Origin: Sipunculus nudus
Lineage: Eukaryota > Annelida > Sipuncula > Golfingiida > Sipunculidae
Reading direction: 5' to 3'
Length of the DNA stretch: 64,000 nt
Assembly (NCBI GenBank): GCA_026874595.1
Contig: JAPPUL010000039.1
Coordinates: 1 to 64,000 of the forward strand
In this document: positions 21,301-36,223 of the stretch, in pieces
Layout of the letters: each line of letters starts with the position of its first letter
Numbering within the stretch: position 1 is the first letter of the stretch
Translations under genes and position numbers: made by a program
Notes under the pieces: generated by a model
Seen by the model: only the letters and a program-made list of their open reading frames with translations
What the model was told of the DNA's origin: nothing
The model's database searches: none

Positions 21301-24300
21301 ATTTTTTCCCTCTGAGTCTTCTCCATAAACTGATAATGTCATCTGGTCTCAATGTTGTGTCACTTTGTCATTGTGTCCGTCTGTTTGTCAGTTGTCCTCA
21401 ATTTCGACTGCTTGCTCTTGCGTCTCACATATAGCATTCTACAGGCCACAGTTTTGAAAGAATCCTTTTGAAACTATTACATCTTAAGTCTTACACTAAT
21501 ATCTCGAAACCAATTTTTCATTTTCTGGATATGGCCGCTAGGGGGCGCTGAACTCGAACCTCTCCCAACATATCATGCTTTGGCAATATCTCCAAAACTA
21601 TAAACCTCAGTTACATAGACTGTAGCTTTTTCTTCCGTTGAGTCGTCTCCATAATCTGGAGTAGTCATCTGGACTCAATCTTGAGTCACTTTGTCAGTGT
21701 GTCCGTCTGTTTGTCAGTTGTCCTCAAATTCGCCTTCTTGCTGGTTCTTGTTTGTTTGTCACCACCCTCCTGGCTACAATTTTGCCACAAAAACCTTGAA
21801 ACTTACAGGGATGATGAAAAAGATAATTTCTAGTTGCCCTATTGTTTTTGGTTAATATAGGTGAAAGGTCAAGGTCAAGGTCGTCAAAACTTCTTAAAAC
21901 GGTCTTTTCTCCATATCTGTGTGACTTTCAGTCGTATCTACTTCAACAATAGCTCATTTTAATCGTCGTTCCAAGGCCTGTCATCTGGTGTGTAGCTGAC
22001 TCAAATTTGCCGTAACCATGGTTACAAATTTTGGGGGAAAAGTCAGGATATTCGAAAATAAGGGATCTTATTTTTCTAACTTTGTCAGTTTTAAAGCTAG
22101 AGTGATCTAGTTTTTTGCATCAGGTAGCATTTAACTAGTACTACAAGATTTTATTAAAGTCTTGCAGTATCTCGTAAAATGTCTCGTGAATAGAGATATT
22201 TCGAGATTTCATTCATCTTGCGCCAAAGGCCACATTATTGCAGCAATCCTTTTGAAACTGACATATTATAAGTCCTACACTAGTATCTCGAAATTGTTTT
22301 TTTCATTTTTTTAATATGGCTGTTAGGGGGCGCTGCAAACGACCCTCACACACATATCATTACATTGGCCATATCTCTAAAACCCAAAGCCTCATTTACA
22401 TAAACTATAGCTTATTTTTTTCCTCTGAGTCATCTCCATAAACTGATAATGTCATCTTGTCTCAATCTTGTGTCACTTTGTCAGTGTGTCCGTCTGTTTG
22501 TCAGTTGTCCTTAATTTCGACTGCTTGCTCTTGCGTCTCACATATAGCATTCTACAGGCCACAGTTTTGAAAGAATACTTTTGAAACTATTACATCTTAA
22601 GTCTTACACTAATATCTCGAAACCAATTTTTCATTTTCTGGATATGGCCGCTAGGGGGCGCTGAACTCGAACCTCTCCCAACATATCATGCTTTGGCAAT
22701 ATCTCCAAAACTATAAACCTCAGTTACATAGACTGTAGCTTTTTTCTTCCGTTGAGTCGTCTCCATAATCTGGAGTAGTCATCTGGACTCAATCTTGAGT
22801 CACTTTGTCAGTGTGTCCGTCTGTTTGTCAGTTGTCCTCAAATTCGCCTGCTTGTTGGCTCTTGCGTCTCACATATAGCATTCTGTAGGCCACAGTTTTG
22901 ACGGAATCCTTTTGAAACTATTACATCTTATGTCTTACACTAATATCTAGAAATAAATTTTTCATTTTCGGATATGGCCACTAGTGGGCGCTGCACATGA
23001 CTCTCACACACATACCATTGTATTGGCCATAACTCTACACCCAAAGTCTCAGTTACATAAGCTATAGCTTATTTTCTTCCTTTAAGTCTTCTCCATAACC
23101 TGATTAAGGCATCTGGTTTCAATCTTCTGTCACTTTGTCAGTGTGTCCATCTGTTTGTCCGTTATCCTCAAAGTCGCCTGCTTGCTGGTTCTTACGCCTT
23201 ACATAGAGCATTCTACAGGCCACAGCTTTGACGGAATCCTTTTGAAACTGAGACATCTCATGTCATACACTAATAATACGAAACGCATTTGTCGTCTTCG
23301 GAATATGTCTGCTAGAGGGCGCTACAGTCGAGCCTCCCAAGTATATCATTAATTCGCCATACCTCGTAAACTATAAATCTAAATTACATAAATTATAACT
23401 CATTTTCTTCCTTTGAATCTTCTCAATCACTAGGTTATGTCATCTGGTGTCAATTTTGTCTCACAAAGTCAGTATGTCTGTCTGTTCGTCTTTTGTTGTC
23501 AGCTTTGTCTGCTTGCCTGTTCTTTTGTCTCATATGTCATTCTACGGGCCACATATTCTCAGCAATGTCTCTGAGAGTCATTCCATTAATAGAAAACCGA
23601 CAATATGTTCTGTCTGTCCGTCTGTGTTTCACTTCCGAATTCCGGCAAGCGTTCGACCTATGGTCGTCTAGTTTGTTTGTTTGTCTGTCTGTTTGTCTGT
23701 ATGTACACGCGCTAGAGGCCACAGTTTTTAAGCAATCGCTCTGAAACTTATACATAAACTGTAAGATCTGTTCTCCTCGGAGCCTATTGTTTTTGGTGGT
23801 GATCGGTCAAAGGTCAAGGTCAGGGTCACCAAAAAACCTAAAATCTTTATTTTCTTCATATCTTCGTCAATAATAATCGTAGCCGCATAATCTGTAGCTC
23901 ATTTTATTCCTCACTATGTTAGCTTTCCAAGTGCTGGCAAATTTTTCTGGTCAATTGTTACCATGGTAACGTATTTTGGGGGGAAAATCAGAAAATTCGA
24001 AAATTTCACTCCAAATTTCTCATTTTTTAAGTTAGGGAGGTCTAGTTTTTTGCATTGTGTAGCATTTAATATGCTCTATGGAAAATTAACGGAAGTCTCG
24101 CAAAATCTCGTGCCATTTGTCGTCAAATGAGACTTTTCAAGATTTCATTAAATACGATTTACAGGTGGCAGTTTTACAGCTAAGGTTCTGAAAGTGACAT
24201 ATTTTCTGTTGTTCTGTATTATCTCGAACTTGTTTTTTCATTTTTCGGAAATAGCCACCAGGGGGCGTGGTACTGGAAACACTGCAACTTAGCATTTTTC

Positions 24301-26782
24301 TGCAATACCAAAAAAAATATTAAACGTGGCACAATGTTTACTGTCTTATCTGAAACTAGGATCGTCGGCTTATTCCTGCGTACATGTAGCTTTGCGCTGC
24401 TGTTACCATGGTAACCAAATTTTGGGGTAAAACTTGGCAATCTGAAAATAATAAGTTTTTTGCTTCTATCTCTGTTAATATTTATACTACAAGTGTCTAG
24501 TTTTCTGCATGAGGTAGCATTCCCTTGCCACTAATGCAGTTAATTGCAAGTCTCGTAGAATCTCGCTCTGTTTTCCGTCAAACGAGAAATTACGAGATTT
24601 CACAGAAATGCATATAACTTGGTCACCTTTTCGGCTAAAGAGGAGCAGTTTTCAGCATTTTGTTGCGTTTTGGGAGCTTAACAAGATAATAACTTATATC
24701 TCGCCACATCTCGTACCATCTCCCGCCAAACGAGAATATTCGAGAATTCGAACAAATGTCTTTATCTCTGTCATTTGAATGCCAGAGATTTTATTTTTCT
24801 ATTGTTCAAGATTCACTTGACTAGTTTGAAGTGACAAAATTGAATATCTCGTCATATCTCGCATCATTTCTTGTCAAACGAGAACATGGGACCATTCAAA
24901 GATACGCCTTTAATTCTGTTATTTTAATGCTGAAGACCTTTAGTTTTCAGCATTCGATAGCGTCTAACACTCTCGGTCACATTATGTGTTTATATTGTAA
25001 GTTTCGTCAAATCTGGGATCGTTTTTTCTTCAAATAAAAAAGTACATCCTATTGCCGTGACCATAAGTGGCGGCAGTATGTGATAGTAAATGTCGGCAGG
25101 GGCATTACACTTGACAGTTGGAGCCGTGTTCTATGGGTGTGCGATGGCCCATGAAGAAGACTTCTATTGTGTTGTTTTCGTCTTCCTTTGATTGCTGCTT
25201 CGTAAGCTTCACAGACCAGCGCCAACCACCTGGTTGCCATGTGTCCTCAATGTAAACAACCTTTGCTGTTTTCCTTTCCCTAAGATATGTATGGTAGCCT
25301 GTTCACTTGTCCTTAGATTGTTTATTGTTGGTGTATTGAAGTAAAATAAAATGCCAGGTTTTCCTGCATATTGATTGTAAATTGAATAAAATCATACAAG
25401 AACCAACCAATGTTCTATGACCACTATTTCAGATTTGAGATCAGAACAATTGATTTCTGCATAAACCACTATGACCAGATTTGATCAACTTTAAAGTGGT
25501 CTATATTTTTTTCTGAAGAAGTTGAGCTATATGCTTGGAGATGCCAGCCAGTGGGTGTGAATGGATTGCAATGAAACCCAAGCCAGGTGTTTGTGAAGAG
25601 TCTGGTGGAGATGAAGGGGGCCAAAACCTATTTGACTGTGTATAAGCATAAACTGGCCTGAAATCAGGTTTCTGGGGGCATGAAATTTTTGTTTGTGGGA
25701 ACAGGGTAATATTTTCTTGTTTCCCTGTATATACACACTAAACTGGGCCTAATGACACCAAAACCAGGTTTGTGGGACCATCAGTACAGATTTGAGGGGG
25801 GAAAATGGATTTTATCTGTATATCACTATGTTCACTGTGTCCAGATTTGGAAATTCAAACTGGTCCTAATTTTTTTTCTGATGGAGTTGAGCCAAATGCT
25901 TTGAGATACCAGCCAGTGGGTGTAAATGGATTGCAATGATACCCAAACCAGGAGTGTGTGTTGAGTTTTGTGGAGATGAGGGGGGCCAGAACCTATCTGA
26001 CTGTGTATAAGCATAAACTGGCCTGAAATCAGGTTTCTGGGGGCTTGAAATTCTTGTTTGTGTCAACAGGGTAATATTATCTTGTTTCCCTTTATATACA
26101 CCTTGAATTGGGCCTAATGACACCTAAACCATGCTTTAGGGACCATCATTACAGATTTGAGGTAAATAAAATGGATTTTCCCTGTATATCACTATGTTCA
26201 CTGTGTCCAGATTTGGGAATTCAAACTGGCCCTAATTTTTTTTCTGAGGGAGTTGAGCCAAATGCTTGGTGATGCCAGCCAGTGGGTGTAAATGGATTGC
26301 AATGATACCCAAACCAGGAGTGTGTGTTGAGTTTTGTGGATATGAAGGGGGCCAGAACCTATTTGACTGTGTATAAGCATAAACTGGCCTGAAATCAGGT
26401 TTCTGGGGGCATGAAATTTTTGTTTGTGGGAACAGGGTAATATTTTCTTGTTTCCCTGTATATACACCCTAAACTGGGCCTAATGACACCAAAACCAGGT
26501 TTGTGGGACCATCAGTACAGATTTGAGGGGGGAAAATGGATTTTCTCTGTATATCACTATGTTCACTGTGTCCAGATTTGGAAATTCAAACTGGCCCTAA
26601 TTTTTTTTCTGAGGGAGTTGAGCCAAATGCTTGGTGATGCCAGCCAGTGGGTGTAAATGGATTGCTATGATACCCAAACCAGGAGTGTGTGTTGAGTTTT
26701 GTGGGGATGAGGGGGGCCAGAACCTATTTGACTGTGTATAAGCATAAACTGGCCTGAAATCAGGTTTCTGGGGGCATGAAAT
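17855..26782 (+). repeat. Macrosatellite unit, copy 3 (8928 bp)
   Basis: Third copy. Blocks: S end 17855-18366, U 18367-20588, R 20589-25004, V 25005-25413, S start 25414-26782. G run 13 bases (18548-18560), following T run 10 (18569-18578). Private substitution C at 19359 (G elsewhere). It carries the G allele at the site homologous to 4902. Confidence 0.98.
20589..25004 (+). repeat. Block R, copy 3
   Basis: Collinear with 2736-7150. CTCF-like 19-mers start at 21204, 21532, 22317, 22645, 22975, 23306 and 24252. Confidence 0.85.
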
Positions 26783-27294
26783 TTTTGTTTGTGGGAACAG
26801 GGTAATATTATCTTGTTTCCCTGTATATACACACTAAACTGGGCCTAATGACACCAAAACCAGGTTTGTGGGACCATCAGTACAGATTTGAGGGGAAAAA
26901 ATGGATTTTTTCTGTATATCACTATGTCCACTGTGTCCAGATTTGGAAATTCAAACTGGCCCTAATTTTTTTTCTGAGGGATTTGAACCAAATGCTTTGA
27001 GATTCCAGCCAGTGGGTGTAAATGGATTGCAATGATAGCCAAACCAGGTGTGTGTGATGAGTCTGGTGGAGATGAGGTGGTCCAAAACACTATTTGCCTG
27101 TGTATAATAAGCCATATACTGTCCTCAGCTGAAATCAGCTTTCTGGGGGCTTGAAATGTTTGCTGGTGGGAACAAGGTAATATTATCTTGTTATCATGGA
27201 TATACACCCTAAAATGGGTCTAAGAACACCAAATACATGCATGTTGGACCATGAGTACAGATTTGAGGTAACAAATTGTCTGTCTATAAATTAA
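25414..27294 (+). repeat. Nested 365-bp satellite (block S)
   Basis: Same five-monomer array at the copy 3/4 junction; I noticed no new variant. Confidence 0.95.
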
Positions 27295-30200
27295 AAAAAA
27301 TCAAATATCAAACTGTTATAAACATGTATCAATATATTTAATAAAATCTCTTTTCATCCAATGAATTGCATCTTATTTTTTTATAAATAAACCATGATAT
27401 TCAATTACATCCAGTAATAAAAAATAAAAATAAAATGAATAAAAGTTTTTTTGTTTTTGTTTTTGTTTTTTTTTTGGGGGGGGGGGGGTGTTTGTGTTTT
27501 TTTTTTTGCAGTAAAATCCAGGCTTCTCTTTGGATCCCGGCGGTGGGCGAGGGTACAATGGACACCACACAACATTTGAAAGAACATTTTTTTCTGCTGT
27601 TATTGGATGACCAAGTCTCTATGAATTAAAAAAAAAATATTTTTTCCGTTATTCAAGATGACAGTGAAAATGACCCTATTTTTTCAATCATTCACCACTC
27701 TTTTCGAGCGTTCATCGAATAAGAAAGAGCCCATCCCACCGCATTTCCTGCGAGGGTTCGTTTCTTCAGAGTCCAAACAATCCTACAGGGGCGGGGTTTA
27801 GTCCATCTCGTCTTAAATTTGTGTCCGGGGCACGGCAAACATTATGAAAGCGGACAAAAACTTTCATACGGCTGGTAAATGCGTTTATATGTAAACGCGG
27901 GGAATTCCCGGACAATTCACGGAGAGATTTTATATGCAATGATACTTTTAATTATACGTTAAAATCATTTAAAATCTACCACTATATTACTCTAAAGACA
28001 TTTATTCACTGTTAAATTACCGAAATAATAACCAGCGCAAACAATGTGGGACTGCCACTAACAGCAATCTGGATCACCAGCTAACATTGACTGACTACCG
28101 ATCTTACATCAGACGAAAACGCTAAACACTATATATTTTTTCAACAGTTTACTGTGCAAACCGTAACAAAACCATGCAGGATATCAAATTTACAGGTTCT
28201 TAAGGAAATATGATACAAAACATAAATTGTACCTTTGCTCACATTTAATAATATCATCATGATGAATTCTCCGCGAATTCTCCGGCTGTCCGCGTTATAG
28301 ATGTATATGTATTTATTAATGACAAAAATTGACATACAATTTTATGGATACCCGTATAATTGCGGTTTTCTGGACCGTCCCAGCCCACAGGTAGGATAAT
28401 ATGGATTCCCGACAATATTCTAATGACCGTTCCCTGAGCTGGAACGGGCTAAGAAGGTCCCTGTCATTTTTTTAATTGTCAATTCCCAGGTTTTTCGGAT
28501 AAAAAAATGGCCCAATCCTTCATTCAATCTCCAGCCTCTTCTGGCGTTCCGGGTTTAAAAAAGAGCCCGTCCCATGCCTATTTCAGCTAGGACTGCAAAC
28601 TCTGGGGTCAAAACAACTCAACTACGGCTTGGGATTACTACCTTTCCTCTTAAATTTCCATCGCGCCCGTGTCAAGTGTACCGTTTTATTCACAAACGTG
28701 CGGCAGGCGCCAAAAAATTTGACAGCACCCCTCTCTCAAGCCAGAATATATTTTTATATATCAAGTCCTAACCCACCACGGAACTAGGGCCTCAAAGTTT
28801 TTTATCTTATTACTTACCACTTCAGACTCCTTAAAAGTCTCTCCTTTTTTAACCAAAGATTCCAATTTTTAAAATATATTAAATTTCACATTACAGATAA
28901 CCTACACCAAGGGGACATTACAGTTAATCCGTGATGGGCAGGACTTCTTGGAATTTTATAATTCCCGGACGCAGGCTGACCGACTGCCTTTTTTCTTCAA
29001 GGACAGCCCTAATTTAAGCCATCATCAGACTTGAAGATGTCCTCAGGCCGACCTATTTGTCCAGGAATGAAAGGTCACGTCTCCCTTACCCAGAGGTTGG
29101 GTCTCTGTCTAACACGAACGCGGCTTCGCTTGCATTTCGGCATTCTGGACGTTCAACTCTTCAAGTTTCATTTTCAGTGCTTTTCTTATTTCCAGCACTC
29201 AAGAATAGGAGAACTGCCAAGGATTCAGTTGGACTTCCTTTATTTTTATTTCTGTCCAAAAATGGATTATCCTGTATAGGATGGCTACTAATAACAACAC
29301 TATTAATGTCTCTCTATCCGTCTGTCTGTCTGTCTGTCTCTCTGTCTGTCTCTCTGTCTACTCCTCTTTGACTTTTGAAAATCAGCAAGACCTTATTCAT
29401 ATGTGCTACTGTTTTCCCCATGATAGAGGTTTTTCATTTGATCAGATCCAAATGTTCCCTGTCTGTCTGCCTAGTAACTGTCCATCTATTTCGCTGTCTT
29501 ATTTCCGGTCACTTCCGGCAAGCGTTCGACCTCAGGTCGTCTAGTCTGTTTGTCTGTCTGTTTGTTTGTTTGTCACCACTCTCCTGGCCACAATTTTGCC
29601 ACAATAACCTTGAAACTTACAAGGATGTTCGAAAACATAATTTCTAGGTGCCCTATTGTTTTTGGTTAAAATAGGTCAAAGGTCAAGGTCAAGGTCGTCA
29701 AAACTTCTCAAAACGTTTTTTTCTTCATATCTTTGTGACTATTAGTCGTATCTACTTCAACAATAGCTCATTTTAATCGTCATTCCAAGGCCTGTCATCT
29801 GGTGTGTAGCTGACTCAAATTTGCCGTAACCATGGTTAAAAAATTTTTGGGGAAAAGTCATGATATTCGAAAATAAGGGATCTTATTTTTCTAACTTTGT
29901 CAGTTTTGAAGCTAGAGTGATCTAGTTTTTTGCATCAGGTAGCATTCAACTAATACTACAAGATTGTTTTACAAGTCTCGCAGTATCTCGTAAAATATCT
30001 CGTGAATAGAGATATTTCGAGATTTCATTCATCTTGCGCCAAAGGCCACATTATTGCAGGAATCTTTTTTGAAACTGACATATTATAAGTCCTACACCAG
30101 TATCTCGAAATTGTTTTTTCATTTTTTGAATATGGCACCTAGGGGGCGCTGCACACAACCCCCACACAGATATCATTACATTAGCCATATCTCTAAAACC

Positions 30201-33200
30201 CAAAGCCTCAATTACATAAACTATAGCTTATTTTTTCCCTCTGAGTCTTCTCCATAAACTGATAATGTCATCTGGTCTCAATGTTGTGTCACTTTGTCAT
30301 TGTGTCCGTCTGTTTGTCAGTTGTCCTCAATTTCGACTGCTTGCTCTTGCGTCTCACATATAGCATTCTACAGGCCACAGTTTTGAAAGAATCCTTTTGA
30401 AACTATTACATCTTAAGTCTTACACTAATATCTCGAAACCAATTTTTCATTTTCTGGATATGGCCGCTAGGGGGCGCTGAACTCGAACCTCTCCCAACAT
30501 ATCATGCTTTGGCAATATCTCCAAAACTATAAACCTCAGTTACATAGACTGTAGCTTTTTCTTCCGTTGAGTCGTCTCCATAATCTGGAGTAGTCATCTG
30601 GACTCAATCTTGAGTCACTTTGTCAGTGTGTCCGTCTGTTTGTCAGTTGTCCTCAAATTCGCCTTCTTGCTGGTTCTTGTTTGTTTGTCACCACCCTCCT
30701 GGCTACAATTTTGCCACAAAAACCTTGAAACTTACAGGGATGATGAAAAAGATAATTTCTAGTTGCCCTATTGTTTTTGGTTAATATAGGTGAAAGGTCA
30801 AGGTCAAGGTCGTCAAAACTTCTTAAAACGGTCTTTTCTCCATATCTGTGTGACTTTCAGTCGTATCTACTTCAACAATAGCTCATTTTAATCGTCGTTC
30901 CAAGGCCTGTCATCTGGTGTGTAGCTGACTCAAATTTGCCGTAACCATGGTTACAAATTTTGGGGGAAAAGTCAGGATATTCGAAAATAAGGGATCTTAT
31001 TTTTCTAACTTTGTCAGTTTTAAAGCTAGAGTGATCTAGTTTTTTGCATCAGGTAGCATTTAACTAGTACTACAAGATTTTATTAAAGTCTTGCAGTATC
31101 TCGTAAAATGTCTCGTGAATAGAGATATTTCGAGATTTCATTCATCTTGCGCCAAAGGCCACATTATTGCAGCAATCCTTTTGAAACTGACATATTATAA
31201 GTCCTACACTAGTATCTCGAAATTGTTTTTTTCATTTTTTTAATATGGCTGTTAGGGGGCGCTGCAAACGACCCTCACACACATATCATTACATTGGCCA
31301 TATCTCTAAAACCCAAAGCCTCATTTACATAAACTATAGCTTATTTTTTTCCTCTGAGTCATCTCCATAAACTGATAATGTCATCTTGTCTCAATCTTGT
31401 GTCACTTTGTCAGTGTGTCCGTCTGTTTGTCAGTTGTCCTTAATTTCGACTGCTTGCTCTTGCGTCTCACATATAGCATTCTACAGGCCACAGTTTTGAA
31501 AGAATACTTTTGAAACTATTACATCTTAAGTCTTACACTAATATCTCGAAACCAATTTTTCATTTTCTGGATATGGCCGCTAGGGGGCGCTGAACTCGAA
31601 CCTCTCCCAACATATCATGCTTTGGCAATATCTCCAAAACTATAAACCTCAGTTACATAGACTGTAGCTTTTTTCTTCCGTTGATTCGTCTCCATAATCT
31701 GGAGTAGTCATCTGGACTCAATCTTGAGTCACTTTGTCAGTGTGTCCGTCTGTTTGTCAGTTGTCCTCAAATTCGCCTGCTTGTTGGCTCTTGCGTCTCA
31801 CATATAGCATTCTGTAGGCCACAGTTTTGACGGAATCCTTTTGAAACTATTACATCTTATGTCTTACACTAATATCTAGAAATAAATTTTTCATTTTCGG
31901 ATATGGCCACTAGTGGGCGCTGCACATGACTCTCACACACATACCATTGTATTGGCCATAACTCTACACCCAAAGTCTCAGTTACATAAGCTATAGCTTA
32001 TTTTCTTCCTTTAAGTCTTCTCCATAACCTGATTAAGGCATCTGGTTTCAATCTTCTGTCACTTTGTCAGTGTGTCCATCTGTTTGTCCGTTATCCTCAA
32101 AGTCGCCTGCTTGCTGGTTCTTACGCCTTACATAGAGCATTCTACAGGCCACAGCTTTGACGGAATCCTTTTGAAACTGAGACATCTCATGTCATACACT
32201 AATAATACGAAACGCATTTGTCGTCTTCGGAATATGTCTGCTAGAGGGCGCTACAGTCGAGCCTCCCAAGTATATCATTAATTCGCCATACCTCGTAAAC
32301 TATAAATCTAAATTACATAAATTATAACTCATTTTCTTCCTTTGAATCTTCTCAATCACTAGGTTATGTCATCTGGTGTCAATTTTGTCTCACAAAGTCA
32401 GTATGTCTGTCTGTTCGTCTTTTGTTGTCAGCTTTGTCTGCTTGCCTGTTCTTTTGTCTCATATGTCATTCTACGGGCCACATATTCTCAGCAATGTCTC
32501 TGAGAGTCATTCCATTAATAGAAAACCGACAATATGTTCTGTCTGTCCGTCTGTGTTTCACTTCCGAATTCCGGCAAGCGTTCGACCTATGGTCGTCTAG
32601 TTTGTTTGTTTGTCTGTCTGTTTGTCTGTATGTACACGCGCTAGAGGCCACAGTTTTTAAGCAATCGCTCTGAAACTTATACATAAACTGTAAGATCTGT
32701 TCTCCTCGGAGCCTATTGTTTTTGGTGGTGATCGGTCAAAGGTCAAGGTCAGGGTCACCAAAAAACCTAAAATCTTTATTTTCTTCATATCTTCGTCAAT
32801 AATAATCGTAGCCGCATAATCTGTAGCTCATTTTATTCCTCACTATGTTAGCTTTCCAAGTGCTGGCAAATTTTTCTGGTCAATTGTTACCATGGTAACG
32901 TATTTTGGGGGGAAAATCAGAAAATTCGAAAATTTCACTCCAAATTTCTCATTTTTTAAGTTAGGGAGGTCTAGTTTTTTGCATTGTGTAGCATTTAATA
33001 TGCTCTATGGAAAATTAACGGAAGTCTCGCAAAATCTCGTGCCATTTGTCGTCAAATGAGACTTTTCAAGATTTCATTAAATACGATTTACAGGTGGCAG
33101 TTTTACAGCTAAGGTTCTGAAAGTGACATATTTTCTGTTGTTCTGTATTATCTCGAACTTGTTTTTTCATTTTTCGGAAATAGCCACCAGGGGGCGTGGT

Positions 33201-35711
33201 ACTGGAAACACTGCAACTTAGCATTTTTCTGCAATACCAAAAAAAATATTAAACGTGGCACAATGTTTACTGTCTTATCTGAAACTAGGATCGTCGGCTT
33301 ATTCCTGCGTACATGTAGCTTTGCGCTGCTGTTACCATGGTAACCAAATTTTGGGGTAAAACTTGGCAATCTGAAAATAATAAGTTTTTTGCTTCTATCT
33401 CTGTTAATATTTATACTACAAGTGTCTAGTTTTCTGCATGAGGTAGCATTCCCTTGCCACTAATGCAGTTAATTGCAAGTCTCGTAGAATCTCGCTCTGT
33501 TTTCCGTCAAACGAGAAATTACGAGATTTCACAGAAATGCATATAACTTGGTCACCTTTTCGGCTAAAGAGGAGCAGTTTTCAGCATTTTGTTGCGTTTT
33601 GGGAGCTTAACAAGATAATAACTTATATCTCGCCACATCTCGTACCATCTCCCGCCAAACGAGAATATTCGAGAATTCGAACAAATGTCTTTATCTCTGT
33701 CATTTGAATGCCAGAGATTTTATTTTTCTATTGTTCAAGATTCACTTGACTAGTTTGAAGTGACAAAATTGAATATCTCGTCATATCTCGCATCATTTCT
33801 TGTCAAACGAGAACATGGGACCATTCAAAGATACGCCTTTAATTCTGTTATTTTAATGCTGAAGACCTTTAGTTTTCAGCATTCGATAGCGTCTAACACT
33901 CTCGGTCACATTATGTGTTTATATTGTAAGTTTCGTCAAATCTGGGATCGTTTTTTCTTCAAATAAAAAAGTACATCCTATTGCCGTGACCATAAGTGGC
34001 GGCAGTATGTGATAGTAAATGTCGGCAGGGGCATTACACTTGACAGTTGGAGCCGTGTTCTATGGGTGTGCGATGGCCCATGAAGAAGACTTCTATTGTG
34101 TTGTTTTCGTCTTCCTTTGATTGCTGCTTCGTAAGCTTCACAGACCAGCGCCAACCACCTGGTTGCCATGTGTCCTCAATGTAAACAACCTTTGCTGTTT
34201 TCCTTTCCCTAAGATATGTATGGTAGCCTGTTCACTTGTCCTTAGATTGTTTATTGTTGGTGTATTGAAGTAAAATAAAATGCCAGGTTTTCCTGCATAT
34301 TGATTGTAAATTGAATAAAATCATACAAGAACCAACCAATGTTCTATGACCACTATTTCAGATTTGAGATCAGAACAATTGATTTCTGCATAAACCACTA
34401 TGACCAGATTTGATCAACTTTAAAGTGGTCTATATTTTTTTCTGAAGAAGTTGAGCTATATGCTTGGAGATGCCAGCCAGTGGGTGTGAATGGATTGCAA
34501 TGAAACCCAAGCCAGGTGTTTGTGAAGAGTCTGGTGGAGATGAAGGGGGCCAAAACCTATTTGACTGTGTATAAGCATAAACTGGCCTGAAATCAGGTTT
34601 CTGGGGGCATGAAATTTTTGTTTGTGGGAACAGGGTAATATTTTCTTGTTTCCCTGTATATACACACTAAACTGGGCCTAATGACACCAAAACCAGGTTT
34701 GTGGGACCATCAGTACAGATTTGAGGGGGGAAAATGGATTTTATCTGTATATCACTATGTTCACTGTGTCCAGATTTGGAAATTCAAACTGGTCCTAATT
34801 TTTTTTCTGATGGAGTTGAGCCAAATGCTTTGAGATACCAGCCAGTGGGTGTAAATGGATTGCAATGATACCCAAACCAGGAGTGTGTGTTGAGTTTTGT
34901 GGAGATGAGGGGGGCCAGAACCTATCTGACTGTGTATAAGCATAAACTGGCCTGAAATCAGGTTTCTGGGGGCTTGAAATTCTTGTTTGTGTCAACAGGG
35001 TAATATTATCTTGTTTCCCTTTATATACACCTTGAATTGGGCCTAATGACACCTAAACCATGCTTTAGGGACCATCATTACAGATTTGAGGTAAATAAAA
35101 TGGATTTTCCCTGTATATCACTATGTTCACTGTGTCCAGATTTGGGAATTCAAACTGGCCCTAATTTTTTTTCTGAGGGAGTTGAGCCAAATGCTTGGTG
35201 ATGCCAGCCAGTGGGTGTAAATGGATTGCAATGATACCCAAACCAGGAGTGTGTGTTGAGTTTTGTGGATATGAAGGGGGCCAGAACCTATTTGACTGTG
35301 TATAAGCATAAACTGGCCTGAAATCAGGTTTCTGGGGGCATGAAATTTTTGTTTGTGGGAACAGGGTAATATTTTCTTGTTTCCCTGTATATACACCCTA
35401 AACTGGGCCTAATGACACCAAAACCAGGTTTGTGGGACCATCAGTACAGATTTGAGGGGGGAAAATGGATTTTCTCTGTATATCACTATGTTCACTGTGT
35501 CCAGATTTGGAAATTCAAACTGGCCCTAATTTTTTTTCTGAGGGAGTTGAGCCAAATGCTTGGTGATGCCAGCCAGTGGGTGTAAATGGATTGCTATGAT
35601 ACCCAAACCAGGAGTGTGTGTTGAGTTTTGTGGGGATGAGGGGGGCCAGAACCTATTTGACTGTGTATAAGCATAAACTGGCCTGAAATCAGGTTTCTGG
35701 GGGCATGAAAT
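26783..35711 (+). repeat. Macrosatellite unit, copy 4 (8929 bp)
   Basis: Fourth copy. Blocks: S end 26783-27294, U 27295-29517, R 29518-33933, V 33934-34342, S start 34343-35711. G run 13 (27476-27488), T run 11 (27497-27507). It carries T at 31685, where copies 1, 2, 3 and 5 have G. Both the 11-base T run and the T allele are shared with copy 6. Confidence 0.98.
29518..33933 (+). repeat. Block R, copy 4
   Basis: Collinear with 2736-7150. CTCF-like 19-mers start at 30133, 30461, 31246, 31574, 31904, 32235 and 33181. T at 31685 is shared with copies 6 and 7. Confidence 0.85.
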
Positions 35712-36223
35712 TTTTGTTTGTGGGAACAGGGTAATATTATCTTGTTTCCCTGTATATACACACTAAACTGGGCCTAATGACACCAAAACCAGGTTTGTGG
35801 GACCATCAGTACAGATTTGAGGGGAAAAAATGGATTTTTTCTGTATATCACTATGTCCACTGTGTCCAGATTTGGAAATTCAAACTGGCCCTAATTTTTT
35901 TTCTGAGGGATTTGAACCAAATGCTTTGAGATTCCAGCCAGTGGGTGTAAATGGATTGCAATGATAGCCAAACCAGGTGTGTGTGATGAGTCTGGTGGAG
36001 ATGAGGTGGTCCAAAACACTATTTGCCTGTGTATAATAAGCCATATACTGTCCTCAGCTGAAATCAGCTTTCTGGGGGCTTGAAATGTTTGCTGGTGGGA
36101 ACAAGGTAATATTATCTTGTTATCATGGATATACACCCTAAAATGGGTCTAAGAACACCAAATACATGCATGTTGGACCATGAGTACAGATTTGAGGTAA
36201 CAAATTGTCTGTCTATAAATTAA
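34343..36223 (+). repeat. Nested 365-bp satellite (block S)
   Basis: Same five-monomer array at the copy 4/5 junction. Confidence 0.95.
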